Origin: Treponema denticola
GTDB lineage: Bacteria > Spirochaetota > Spirochaetia > Treponematales > Treponemataceae
Length of the DNA: 64,000 nt
Reading direction: 5' to 3'
NCBI RefSeq assembly: GCF_024400535.1
Contig: NZ_CP038800.1
Coordinates: 682,001 to 746,000 of the forward strand
A program made the position numbers and the translations under genes. Under the pieces are notes generated by a model that had not been told where the DNA came from, did not search any database, and saw only the letters and a program-made list of their open reading frames with translations. Shown piece after piece: positions 18,333 through 25,269 of the stretch. The number at the start of each line of letters is the position of its first letter. Positions within the stretch are counted from its first letter, which is position 1.

Positions 18333-19262
18333 GTGCAAAACGAATTGAAGGATTTACGCGAATTAAAAAAGAAATTTAAAAAGGCCGTTCTATCTCAAAG
18401 GTATACGATAGATGAACTTCGTATTGCTTATGACGATATTTTATATTCTCCTCATGTGCCTAACAATGTAGACCTATCGGAAGCCGATTATCGGGGAATA
18501 AAAACCGATATATTGAAACCGGATATGGCTGTTTCAGGAAGAGTAATCTTATATATACACGGGGGTTCGTTTATAAGCGGCACAAAAAAAGCTTACCGCT
18601 CCTTTTGTGCGGGGCTTGCTCATGAAGCTTCTGCCGACCTATATTTACCCGAATACAAGACAGCCCCCGAACATCCCTTTCCTGCCGCCCTTGAAGATGT
18701 TTACAAGGTCTATGCAAAGCTTATAGAATCGCACACGGCAGATCCTGCAAATTTGATTCTTGCAGGAGACGGGGCCGGGGGCGGCTTGATTTTGTCCCTT
18801 ATTCATTATTTGAAGAATAAGCATCTTCCCCTGCCTGCCTTGCTGGTTTTATTTTCGCCTTGGGCGGATTTAAGCTGTTCAAGTGAGGGCTTAAGCGTAA
18901 ACCGAAAGAAAGATTTTGTTTTTTCTCAAGCTGCTTTATTTGGGGCTGCTCATTTATACACGGAAGAAAAAAATCTTACCAATGAGCTTGTTTCTCCTAT
19001 TTTTGGAAACTTTGAAAATTTCCCTCCCGTTTTTATTCAATGCGGAGGTAATGAGATTCTTTTAGATGATTCGATCAGGCTTTGCGAAAAAATAGAAAAG
19101 GCCGGAGGAATGGCCGTGCTCGATAAAATTGATGGTATGCCGCATTTGTTTCAGGCCGTTCCCGATTATTTTTCCAATGCTCACATTGCGGTTGAAGCTG
19201 TCGGAAAAAAAATAACCGGTTTTTTTGATAAGGGCTCGGTGATAGAAAATAAGGCCGATTGA
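18333..19262 (+). CDS. Alpha/beta-hydrolase (HSL type) lacking the nucleophilic serine
   Basis: The 309-residue protein has the hormone-sensitive-lipase fold: the oxyanion motif YIHGGSF (about 71-77), PEYKTAPEHPFPAALED, and late Asp and His segments (EILLDDS, GMPHLFQ). The nucleophile elbow, normally GDSAGG, reads GDGAGG, with glycine codon GGG in place of the serine. A change from a Ser codon to GGG needs more than one base if the ancestor was AGC, so it is unlikely to be a read error. The protein is probably not an active esterase. The start is GTG 18333 with GGAG upstream. It lies 51 bases after the exporter and 10 before the U32 peptidase, so all three may be co-transcribed. Confidence 0.82.
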   Translation: MQNELKDLRELKKKFKKAVLSQRYTIDELRIAYDDILYSPHVPNNVDLSEADYRGIKTDILKPDMAVSGRVILYIHGGSFISGTKKAYRSFCAGLAHEASADLYLPEYKTAPEHPFPAALEDVYKVYAKLIESHTADPANLILAGDGAGGGLILSLIHYLKNKHLPLPALLVLFSPWADLSCSSEGLSVNRKKDFVFSQAALFGAAHLYTEEKNLTNELVSPIFGNFENFPPVFIQCGGNEILLDDSIRLCEKIEKAGGMAVLDKIDGMPHLFQAVPDYFSNAHIAVEAVGKKITGFFDKGSVIENKAD

Positions 19263-19272
19263 TAGGGGAATA

Positions 19273-20520
19273 ATGATGGAACTTCTTTCGCCTGCGGGCA
19301 ATTTTGAAAAATTGGATTATGCATGGGAGTATGGAGCCGATGCAGCCTATATAGGATTAAAGAACTTTTCGCTTAGAGCTAAGGCCGATAATTTTTCGGG
19401 AGAAGAATATAAAAATATTTCTCTTTTAAAAGAAGAATACAAAAAACGCGGCTTAACAAAAAAACTTTATTGTGCGATAAATATTTCGTTTCATAATGAG
19501 GACTTAAAAAACCTGTTAGAAGAGGTTAAATATTTTAAGCAATATCCCTTCGATGCCTTTATAGTTCAAGATTTGGGAGCCGCCCGAATTTTAAAAGAAA
19601 ACTTTCCCGATATTCCGCTTCATTTAAGTACGCAGGCAAACTGCATAAACTATGAGGCCGTAAGGGTGTACAAGGACTTAGGCTTTTCCCGCGTGGTTTT
19701 GGGAAGGGAAGCAAGCCTTGAGGATGTACGCGAAATAAAACAAAGGGTTCCCGAAATAGAGCTTGAATGTTTTGTGCATGGGGCAATGTGTATTTCTTAT
19801 TCGGGACGCTGCCTGATAAGCGCCTATCTTACCGACCGAAGCGCAAACGCAGGGGAATGTACCCATTCTTGCCGCTGGAATTATAAGATGTATTCCGAAA
19901 AAGGCGGACACTTCTTTGTCGAAGAATCCGAACGGAAGGGCGAGCTTTTTCCCGTAGAAGAAGGCGAAAACTATACGGCTCTTTTTTCTTCAAAAGATTT
20001 ATGTATGATAGACTACCTCGATAAGATGAAAGAAGCCGGGGTCGATTCTTTAAAAATAGAAGGCCGCATGAAAAGCATTTACTATACGGCCTTAACCGCG
20101 AGGGCCTACCGCAAAAAAATAGATTTTTTAAACGGAAAAATAAGCGCCGATGAAGCGGCTCCCTTTGTAGAAGAATTATACAATACGGCCCACAGGGAGT
20201 TTTCTACGGGCTTTTATTTTTCGAGTGCGGAAGCAAATAAGACAACCGCAGGCGAGTCAAAGTCTCCCTACATGCTTGCAGGCAAAATCGGTAAAAGGCT
20301 TTCGGAAAATGAATATGAATTTATTTCGATGAATAAGATAGATTCAGGTATTCCGCTCGAATATGTAGGCCCCGATATTTGTTCTATAGAGGACAGGGAT
20401 TACACCCTTCTTAAACCCGACACAAAAGAAAAAATGGATTGGGTCTGCCACGGTCATCCCTGTATCATCAAAACCTATAAACCCATAGCCGAAAAATTCT
20501 TGGTAAGGTGTAAGGAGTAA
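19273..20520 (+). CDS. Peptidase U32-family protein (TrhP/YegQ-like)
   Basis: The 415-residue protein has the U32 TIM-barrel start (MELLSPAGNFEKLDYAWEYGADAAYIG) and the Cys-rich signature CFVHGAMCISYSGRC..NAGECTHSC (about 163-193), which binds an iron-sulfur cluster in studied members. Members such as TrhP act in 5-hydroxyuridine formation on tRNA with prephenate, and others in rRNA hydroxylation; the older 'collagenase' name is doubtful. Which RNA it acts on is not clear. ATG 19273 and ATG 19276 are both possible starts behind GGGG. It follows the hydrolase by 10 bases. Confidence 0.85.
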   Translation: MMELLSPAGNFEKLDYAWEYGADAAYIGLKNFSLRAKADNFSGEEYKNISLLKEEYKKRGLTKKLYCAINISFHNEDLKNLLEEVKYFKQYPFDAFIVQDLGAARILKENFPDIPLHLSTQANCINYEAVRVYKDLGFSRVVLGREASLEDVREIKQRVPEIELECFVHGAMCISYSGRCLISAYLTDRSANAGECTHSCRWNYKMYSEKGGHFFVEESERKGELFPVEEGENYTALFSSKDLCMIDYLDKMKEAGVDSLKIEGRMKSIYYTALTARAYRKKIDFLNGKISADEAAPFVEELYNTAHREFSTGFYFSSAEANKTTAGESKSPYMLAGKIGKRLSENEYEFISMNKIDSGIPLEYVGPDICSIEDRDYTLLKPDTKEKMDWVCHGHPCIIKTYKPIAEKFLVRCKE

Positions 20521-20541
20521 TAGCATCACAAGATTTAAAAA

Positions 20542-20654
20542 AACCGCAAGGCACGCATAGCGTTGAGCTTCGCTCAACTTCGCAAAGGATTATAAAAGGA
20601 TGTCTTACAAAGACTCCCTTAAACCCCTTTGCGCTCTTAGCGCCCCCTGCGGTT
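20542..20654 (-). repeat. MITE-like AACCGCA element, 113 bp (copy 1, inverted relative to 22512)
   Basis: The ends AACCGCA and TGCGGTT are inverted repeats. Inside are GTTGAGC/GCTCAAC hairpin arms and GCGCTCTTAGCGC. Its reverse complement aligns over most of its length with the element at 22512-22624. It begins 22 bases after the U32 gene and holds no reading frame. Confidence 0.7.
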
Positions 20655-20672
20655 AAATAAAAAAAACAGCTC

Positions 20673-20740
20673 TTACAAAATTGAGGTAATTGTGGTATAA
20701 TATGACAAGTGAGGGGGCGGCTATGAGTACTTCAAACAGA
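20673..20740 (+). promoter_or_regulatory. Promoter, ribosome site and aborted start of an Rpn gene (copy 1)
   Basis: TTACAA (20673-20678), a 17-base spacer and TATAAT (20696-20701) are followed by GAGGGGGCGG and ATG 20723. The encoded MSTSNRK echoes the true start MSNLNRK at 20864. A hairpin element sits between the aborted start and the real gene. The same unit is repeated at 21889. Confidence 0.65.
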
Positions 20741-20745
20741 AAATT

Positions 20746-20839
20746 GATAAAAAATGTACGTCCTTGTACATTTTTTATCGTCGAGTTTTGAGCTGTGCTC
20801 AAAACATCGCAAATCTACCCCCACCGCCGTCCATGGCGG
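20746..20839 (+). repeat. Ordered hairpin element, modules A-B-C (copy 2)
   Basis: Module A: GATAAAAAATGTAC (20746-20759) with its complement ending at 20779. Module B: GTTTTGAGC/GCTCAAAAC (20785-20805). Module C: CCGCC/GGCGG (20824-20839). Order and orientation are the same as copy 1 at 15090, but paired bases differ in both arms. It ends 25 bases before the Rpn start codon. Confidence 0.75.
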
Positions 20840-20863
20840 AGTATAAAAGTAGAGGGTATAGTT

Positions 20864-21718
20864 ATGAGTAATTTAAACAGAAAATATAAAGATTCTGTTT
20901 TTGTCGACCTTTTCAGTGAAGATGAAAAGGCAAAAGAAAATTTCTTATCGCTGTATAACGCCTTGCACGGTACACACCTTCCGCTTTCGTCTCCGGTTGA
21001 AAATATAAGGCTCGATAATGTTATGTACATGAATATAATCAATGATGTTTCCTGCCTTGTAGATGGTAAAATCATTGTACTTGCAGAACATCAGTCTACA
21101 ATAAACGAAAATATGCCTCTACGCTTTTTAGAATACATAGCAAGGCTATATGAAAAACTGCAAGCACCTACCGACAGATATTTAAGAAAGCTGTCAAAAA
21201 TCCCCACGCCTGAGTTTTATGTTTTCTACAACGGCAAGGAGGACTACCCGGAAACTACAGTTCTAAAGTTATCTGATGCATTTATCACAAAGCCGGAAAA
21301 AGTGCCGCTGGAGTTGACGGTACAAGTGCTCAACATCAACACAGACAAAGCAAATAAAGTCTTAGCAGCCTGCAAACCGCTTGAAGAATACAGCCTCTTT
21401 GTAGAGGAAGTGAGAAAACAAACCCAATTCGACAGCGAAAACGGCTTTACCAATGCGGTAAAAATATGTATAGAAAAAGGAATCTTAAAAGAGTATTTAC
21501 AGAGAAAATCACGGGAGGTAATAAACATGTTAGTAGCCGAATATGATTATGATACGGACATCGCAGTACAGCGAGCTGAAGAAAGACAAATAGCCTTTGC
21601 CGACGGCTCATACCAAACAAAGCTTGAAACAGCAAAGTTGATGAAAGAGGAAAATTGTGAGATTTCCTTTATTCAGAAGATGACCGGTCTCAGCAAAGAA
21701 GAAGTCGAAAACATTTGA
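20864..21718 (+). CDS. Rpn-family PD-(D/E)XK nuclease / putative transposase
   Basis: The product is 284 residues from ATG 20864, which has AGAGGGTA upstream; a longer frame from 20795 runs back into the hairpin repeat and is rejected. NRKYKDSVFVDLFSED is the family's N-terminal pattern. Active-site residues are D61 (NDVSCLVDG) and E75-x-Q77 (LAEHQST), with the same 14-residue spacing as in the copy at 15509. The C-terminus (ETAKLMKEENCEISFIQKMTGLSKEEVENI) is clearly homologous to that copy. It is enclosed by repeats: an AACCGCA element, an aborted promoter-start and a hairpin element upstream, and two AACCGCA elements downstream. Confidence 0.88.
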   Translation: MSNLNRKYKDSVFVDLFSEDEKAKENFLSLYNALHGTHLPLSSPVENIRLDNVMYMNIINDVSCLVDGKIIVLAEHQSTINENMPLRFLEYIARLYEKLQAPTDRYLRKLSKIPTPEFYVFYNGKEDYPETTVLKLSDAFITKPEKVPLELTVQVLNINTDKANKVLAACKPLEEYSLFVEEVRKQTQFDSENGFTNAVKICIEKGILKEYLQRKSREVINMLVAEYDYDTDIAVQRAEERQIAFADGSYQTKLETAKLMKEENCEISFIQKMTGLSKEEVENI

Positions 21719-21782
21719 AACGCCTGCTATCCTGAGGCAATTTTGAATAGCCTTTTTGCAAATAGGCGGAGCAGATTCAAAA

Positions 21783-21870
21783 AACCGCAAGGCACGCCAA
21801 GGGTAAATAAAAGAATATGTTATCAAAACATCATAAAAATTTCTTTGCGCTCTTAGCGCCCCCTGCGGTT
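21783..21870 (+). repeat. MITE-like AACCGCA element, 88 bp (copy 2)
   Basis: It has AACCGCA and TGCGGTT ends and lacks the internal GTTGAGC hairpin. A 121-bp stretch including it (21760-21880) is repeated almost identically at 22008-22128, with only a few differences. Confidence 0.75.
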
Positions 21871-21888
21871 AAATAAAAAAAACAGCTC

Positions 21889-21953
21889 TTACAAAATTGA
21901 GGTAATTATGGTATAATACAATCAATGAGGGGGTGGCTATGAGTACTTCAAAC
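21889..21953 (+). promoter_or_regulatory. Promoter, ribosome site and aborted start of an Rpn gene (copy 2)
   Basis: TTACAA (21889-21894), a 17-base spacer and TATAAT (21912-21917) are followed by GAGGGGGTGG and ATG 21939, which encodes MSTSN before homology is lost. It nearly matches 20673-20740. The rest of the gene is missing. Confidence 0.65.
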
Positions 21954-21965
21954 ATAAGTTGGAAT

Positions 21966-21985
21966 CACCGCCATCCGTGGCGGTT
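21966..21985 (+). repeat. Solo module C hairpin
   Basis: ACCGCC (21967-21972) pairs with GGCGGT (21979-21984) around loop ATCCGT. It matches module C of the elements at 15166 and 20824, without modules A and B. Confidence 0.55.
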
Positions 21986-22029
21986 ATATAGTATGAGCCG
22001 TTTTAAAAATAGGCGGAGCAGATTCAAAA

Positions 22030-22117
22030 AACCGCAAGGAACGCCAAGGGTAAATAAAAGAATATGTTATCAAAACATCATAAAAATTCCTTTGCGCTCT
22101 TTGCGCCCCCTGCGGTT
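22030..22117 (+). repeat. MITE-like AACCGCA element, 88 bp (copy 3)
   Basis: This is the second copy of the 121-bp direct duplication (22008-22128). The ends are AACCGCA and TGCGGTT. Confidence 0.75.
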
Positions 22118-22139
22118 AAATAAAAAAATCTTAAAGAGA

Positions 22140-22168
22140 TTGAAATATCTAAAAGACTATGTTATAAT
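22140..22168 (+). promoter_or_regulatory. Promoter of a short transcript containing the heptanucleotide repeat
   Basis: TTGAAA (22140-22145), a 17-base spacer and perfect TATAAT (22163-22168). A terminator follows at 22457. Confidence 0.6.
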
Positions 22169-22293
22169 GGACACTAATGATAGAAAAACGCTGCAAACAC
22201 ACTGATAACACCAAATACAAACATTCTCACCAAAAAAATGCGAAAAGTGAAGTAAAGCACTTGACACGCAGCAGTGGACCTGACACAATTTTT

Positions 22294-22380
22294 AGCAACA
22301 AGCAACAAGCAACAAGCAACAAGCAACAAGCAACAAGCAACAAGCAACAAGCAACAAGCAACAAGCAACAAGCAACAAGC
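22294..22380 (+). repeat. Tandem heptanucleotide repeat (AGCAACA), about 12 copies
   Basis: The unit AGCAACA repeats without interruption for 87 bp (12.4 copies). Such a perfect short array is prone to slipped-strand copy-number change. Confidence 0.95.
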
Positions 22381-22456
22381 GATAAAGCGGCATAAGCTCC
22401 CGCTCCGCACTCAAACAAATTCACAGCTAAATACAAATTTTCTCACAGTAAACCGC

Positions 22457-22493
22457 ACGCACAAGAGCGAATCCCTATCCTTGTGCGTTTTTT
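22457..22493 (+). terminator. Rho-independent terminator after the microsatellite unit
   Basis: ACGCACAAG (22457-22465) pairs with CTTGTGCGT (22480-22488), followed by a run of T's. Confidence 0.8.
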
Positions 22494-22511
22494 ACATTAC
22501 ACATTCAATAA

Positions 22512-22624
22512 AACCGCAAGGCACGCAGAGAGCGCAGAGGATGATTAAGGAAGCCATTACAAAGACACCCTTGAAAACCTTTGCGAAGTTGAGCTTTGCT
22601 CAACGCTTTGCGTGCTCCGCGGTT
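22512..22624 (+). repeat. MITE-like AACCGCA element, 113 bp (copy 4)
   Basis: The ends are AACCGCA and CGCGGTT. The internal GTTGAGC/GCTCAAC hairpin lies near the right end. It is an inverted relative of the element at 20542. It ends about 26 bases before the HU-like gene, whose AAGGAG ribosome site follows. Confidence 0.7.
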
Positions 22625-22650
22625 AAATTAAAAAATATAAGGAGAGCAGT

Positions 22651-23361
22651 ATGTTGAAATATTGTTTGCGTGAGAATCTTCTCACACCGGACGAAAACGA
22701 CTATATGGCTCAAACAGCCGATGTGCGCTCGTTTTCTTTAGACGAAATCATTGACCTTATGATGGAAAAAGGTTCGACTCTTACCAAGGCGGACACAAAG
22801 GCTGCCTTGCAAGTTTACGGAGAGGTAGTAAGTGCCCTTATCAAAGACGGAGCGGCCGTCAACACTCCGCTGATGAATACCTCTTTAAGCATATCGGGCG
22901 TATTTATCGGGGCAACCGACAGCTTCGACAAAAAACGGCATTCGGTAAACTTAAATCTTACGGCAGGACCGCTTCTTAAAGATGCTGCAGCCAAAATCAA
23001 GTGCGAAAAAACCGAAGCGGCGGATACAAACCCCTACATTACCGAAGTAACCGACATAGTAACGGGTAAGGTAAACGAGGTACTGACCGCAGGAGGAATC
23101 ATACAGCTGGTAGGAAGCCGCCTCAAGTTCGATGCCAAAGATACCGCTCAAGGCATCTTCTTTGTGCCCGAAACGGGAGCCCCCGTACGCGCTGCGGTCA
23201 TTGCCGAAAACAAGCCCGCCCGCCTTATGGCAATAATCCCTGCCGATTTGGCGGCAGGTACCTACTACATCGAAGTGCGTACAAAAATACTGGAAGGCAA
23301 CAAATCCGGTAAAACAGTTAAAACCGGAAGGTTTAATAAAGCCTTGACTGTTGCTGCATAA
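22651..23361 (+). CDS. HU-like DNA-binding domain protein with DUF4469
   Basis: The 236-residue protein has an N-terminal HU/IHF-like domain (about 1-115, with SLDEIIDLMMEKGSTLTKAD and VNTPLMNTSLSISGVF replacing the usual DNA-binding arm). A C-terminal DUF4469 immunoglobulin-like domain follows (about 130-236, with ITEVTDIVTGKVNEVLTAGG). Proteins of this design are common in Bacteroidetes and treponemes; some are proposed to bind DNA outside or inside the cell, but the role is not established. AAGGAGAG precedes the ATG. No signal peptide is visible. It is followed by a repeat-rich gap and the LRR lipoprotein. Confidence 0.8.
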   Translation: MLKYCLRENLLTPDENDYMAQTADVRSFSLDEIIDLMMEKGSTLTKADTKAALQVYGEVVSALIKDGAAVNTPLMNTSLSISGVFIGATDSFDKKRHSVNLNLTAGPLLKDAAAKIKCEKTEAADTNPYITEVTDIVTGKVNEVLTAGGIIQLVGSRLKFDAKDTAQGIFFVPETGAPVRAAVIAENKPARLMAIIPADLAAGTYYIEVRTKILEGNKSGKTVKTGRFNKALTVAA

Positions 23362-23373
23362 TCAGCCGATGCG

Positions 23374-23482
23374 TTGAAGCATACTTCGAGTGAGTCTCGA
23401 AGCATCGTTCTAGGATGGCTCGAAGCATAAGTCGACGCAGCCTCGAAGCATCGTTCGAGGATATCTCGAAAGGTAATTCGAG
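23374..23482 (+). repeat. Imperfect tandem repeat with core CTCGAAGCAT
   Basis: Three to four imperfect units of about 25-35 bp share CTCGAAGCAT followed by CGTTCGAGG or a variant. Many TCGA palindromes make it able to fold. A CCGCAC/GTGCGG hairpin (23487-23503) and a TTAAGGGC/GCCCTTAA hairpin (23583-23601) follow before the lipoprotein gene. No reading frame is supported. Confidence 0.7.
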
Positions 23483-23628
23483 AACGCCGCACCTTTTGTG
23501 CGGATAATCTAAATGTCCTGGATTGGGACTAATTCAATCCAAAAGTACAGAATACCCCGAAACTTTGAACCGTCCGGGATTCTTAAGGGCAGAGCCCTTA
23601 AGCAGCGCGGGAAAAAGAGGGGGTTATA

Positions 23629-23671
23629 GGGGGAGAAAAAACCCTGCTCTGAACGGGGTGTTTTCTCCCCC
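23629..23671 (+). terminator. Strong hairpin just before the LRR lipoprotein gene
   Basis: GGGGGAGAAAA pairs with TTTTCTCCCCC (ending 23671) around a partly paired loop. It ends 20 bases before the ATG at 23691. It could terminate the HU-like transcript or control the lipoprotein gene. Confidence 0.6.
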
Positions 23672-23690
23672 TAATTAAGGAGATTATAGA

Positions 23691-25175
23691 ATGAAACAAA
23701 GTAATTCGCGTTGGGCAGTAAATCTTACTGCATTGGTATTGGCAGCAGGTCTGCTGATGGGATTATTTACGGGATGTTTTGGTCTAATGGGTCCTAAAAA
23801 TGATGATACCGGTATTTTTTATGTCAGTTCGGAAGGAATCATATATGGCTATAAGTGCAAAAAAGAAGAACTTCCTGCCAATCTGGTAATACCCGATAAA
23901 ATAGGGAATCAGGTTATTACCGAAATAGGCTTTTATGCTTTTTCAGACTGTACGGGTTTAACCGAGGTAAAACTGCCTGCAAGCCTTACCAAAATAGGCG
24001 ACAGTGCTTTTAAAGGCTGTACGGGCTTAACAAGTATAGACCTATCCGGCTGCACAAGTCTTACCGAAATAGACTCTTTTGCTTTTGAAGGCTGTACCGG
24101 CTTAACCGAGGTAAAACTTCCTGCAAGCCTTACTGCAATAAGCGGTTTTTCAGGCTGTACCGGCTTAACAAGTATAGACCTATCCGGCTGCACAAGTCTT
24201 ACCAAAATAGGCTCTTTTGCTTTTAAAGGCTGTACCGGCTTAACCGAGGTAAAGCTGCCTGCAAGCCTTACTGCAATAAGCGGTTTTTCAGGCTGTACCG
24301 GCTTAACAAGTATAGACCTATCCGGCTGCACAAGCCTTACCAAAATAGGCTCTTCTGCTTTTGAAGGCTGTACGGGCTTAACCGAGGTAAAACTGCCTGC
24401 AAGCCTTACTGCAATAAGCGGTTTTTCCGGCTGTACGGGTTTAACAAGTATAGACCTATCCGGCTGCACAAGTCTTACCGAAATAGACTCTTTTGCTTTT
24501 AAAGGCTGTACCGGCTTAACCGAGGTAAAGCTGCCTGCAAGCCTTACAGGAATAGGCAACAGTGCTTTTAAAGACTGCCCCATCGAAACGCTTTATATAA
24601 ACTGCAATATCGAAGATTCAATTATCAACAATCTTACAAAAGAGGCTTCTGTAAAAGAGCACTTAAAAAATCTTAAGCTGGGAGAGGAAGTTCGTACAAT
24701 AGGCGGGGATGCTTTTAACGGCTGTACTGGTTTAACCGGCGAGCTGAAGCTGCCTGCAAGCCTTACTAAAATAGGATACTCTGCTTTTGAAGGCTGTACT
24801 GGTTTAACCGAGGTAAAACTGCCTGCAAGCCTTACCGAAATAGACTGGAGTGCTTTTGAAGGCTGTACCGGCTTAACAAGTATAGACCTATCCGGCTGCA
24901 CAAGCCTTACCAAAATAGGCTCTTCTGCTTTTGAAGGCTGTACGGGCTTAACCGAGGTAAAACTGCCTGCAAGCCTTACTAAAATAGGAAAGAAGGCTTT
25001 TGACGGCTGTACAAATTTAAATAGGGCAGTATTTGCAAACACAACCGGTTGGGCTGTGTATGGTGAGTATAATGTTAAATATACCGACATAGACCAAAGC
25101 GATTTAGCCGATCCTGAAAAGGCTGCCAACTATTTACGCTACAGGTATACTGTGTATAACTGGAAGAAAAACTAA
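23691..25175 (+). CDS. BspA-like leucine-rich-repeat lipoprotein
   Basis: The signal peptide ends in lipobox LFTGC (Cys29), so the 494-residue protein should be a lipoprotein, probably surface exposed. After an entry segment come tandem 23-residue LRR_5 (BspA-type) repeats of pattern FxGCTGLTEVKLPASLTxI alternating with CTGLTSIDLSGCTSLTxI, broken by one irregular segment (about 300-340). Such treponemal and Bacteroidetes proteins bind host matrix or other bacteria. At the DNA level 24091-24504 consists of three 138-bp units. AAGGAG precedes the ATG. The signal peptide resembles that of the lipoprotein at 13605. Confidence 0.92.
   Translation: MKQSNSRWAVNLTALVLAAGLLMGLFTGCFGLMGPKNDDTGIFYVSSEGIIYGYKCKKEELPANLVIPDKIGNQVITEIGFYAFSDCTGLTEVKLPASLTKIGDSAFKGCTGLTSIDLSGCTSLTEIDSFAFEGCTGLTEVKLPASLTAISGFSGCTGLTSIDLSGCTSLTKIGSFAFKGCTGLTEVKLPASLTAISGFSGCTGLTSIDLSGCTSLTKIGSSAFEGCTGLTEVKLPASLTAISGFSGCTGLTSIDLSGCTSLTEIDSFAFKGCTGLTEVKLPASLTGIGNSAFKDCPIETLYINCNIEDSIINNLTKEASVKEHLKNLKLGEEVRTIGGDAFNGCTGLTGELKLPASLTKIGYSAFEGCTGLTEVKLPASLTEIDWSAFEGCTGLTSIDLSGCTSLTKIGSSAFEGCTGLTEVKLPASLTKIGKKAFDGCTNLNRAVFANTTGWAVYGEYNVKYTDIDQSDLADPEKAANYLRYRYTVYNWKKN
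24091..24504 (+). repeat. Three near-identical 138-bp tandem units inside the LRR gene
   Basis: Units start at 24091, 24229 and 24367, each beginning GCTGTAC, and each codes for 46 residues (two LRRs). A partial fourth starts at 24505. The multiple-of-three length lets units be lost or gained in frame. Confidence 0.9.
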
Positions 25176-25269
25176 GATTAATTGGTAAGGTGTAGTGGGT
25201 AATTACAAATTACCCATTACACAATTGATTAAATATTAATTATAGGGCTAAAAGCCCAAAGGAGAAAAC

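Larger units (their letters stand above)
22176..22493 (+). other. Putative short transcription unit carrying a 7-bp microsatellite
   Basis: A promoter at 22140 and a terminator at 22457 bracket about 320 nt. A 72-codon frame from ATG 22177 to 22395 (start MIEKRCKHTDN, then repeated NKQQATS) has no ribosome site. Because 7 is not a multiple of 3, the frame through the repeat would change with copy number. It may be a small RNA, a phase-variable mini-gene or decayed sequence; coding is not supported strongly. Confidence 0.35.

Noticed and set aside
20795-20863. 23-codon N-terminal extension of the second Rpn protein
   Set aside because: It is encoded by the hairpin repeat (modules B and C); ATG 20864 has a ribosome site and matches family starts.
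22174-22436. Minus-strand frames with CCLLLVA repeats over the microsatellite
   Set aside because: Hydrophobic repeats are the simple translation of the heptanucleotide array in other frames; no start signal or promoter on that strand.
22294-23482. Repeat arrays that could be taken for CRISPR
   Set aside because: The heptamer array has no spacers, and the CTCGAAGCAT units are imperfect with variable spacing; no cas genes are present.
23933-25129. Long minus-strand frames (216 and 178 codons) opposite the LRR lipoprotein
   Set aside because: They mirror the repeated coding units of the plus strand, have no ribosome site and lack any domain.
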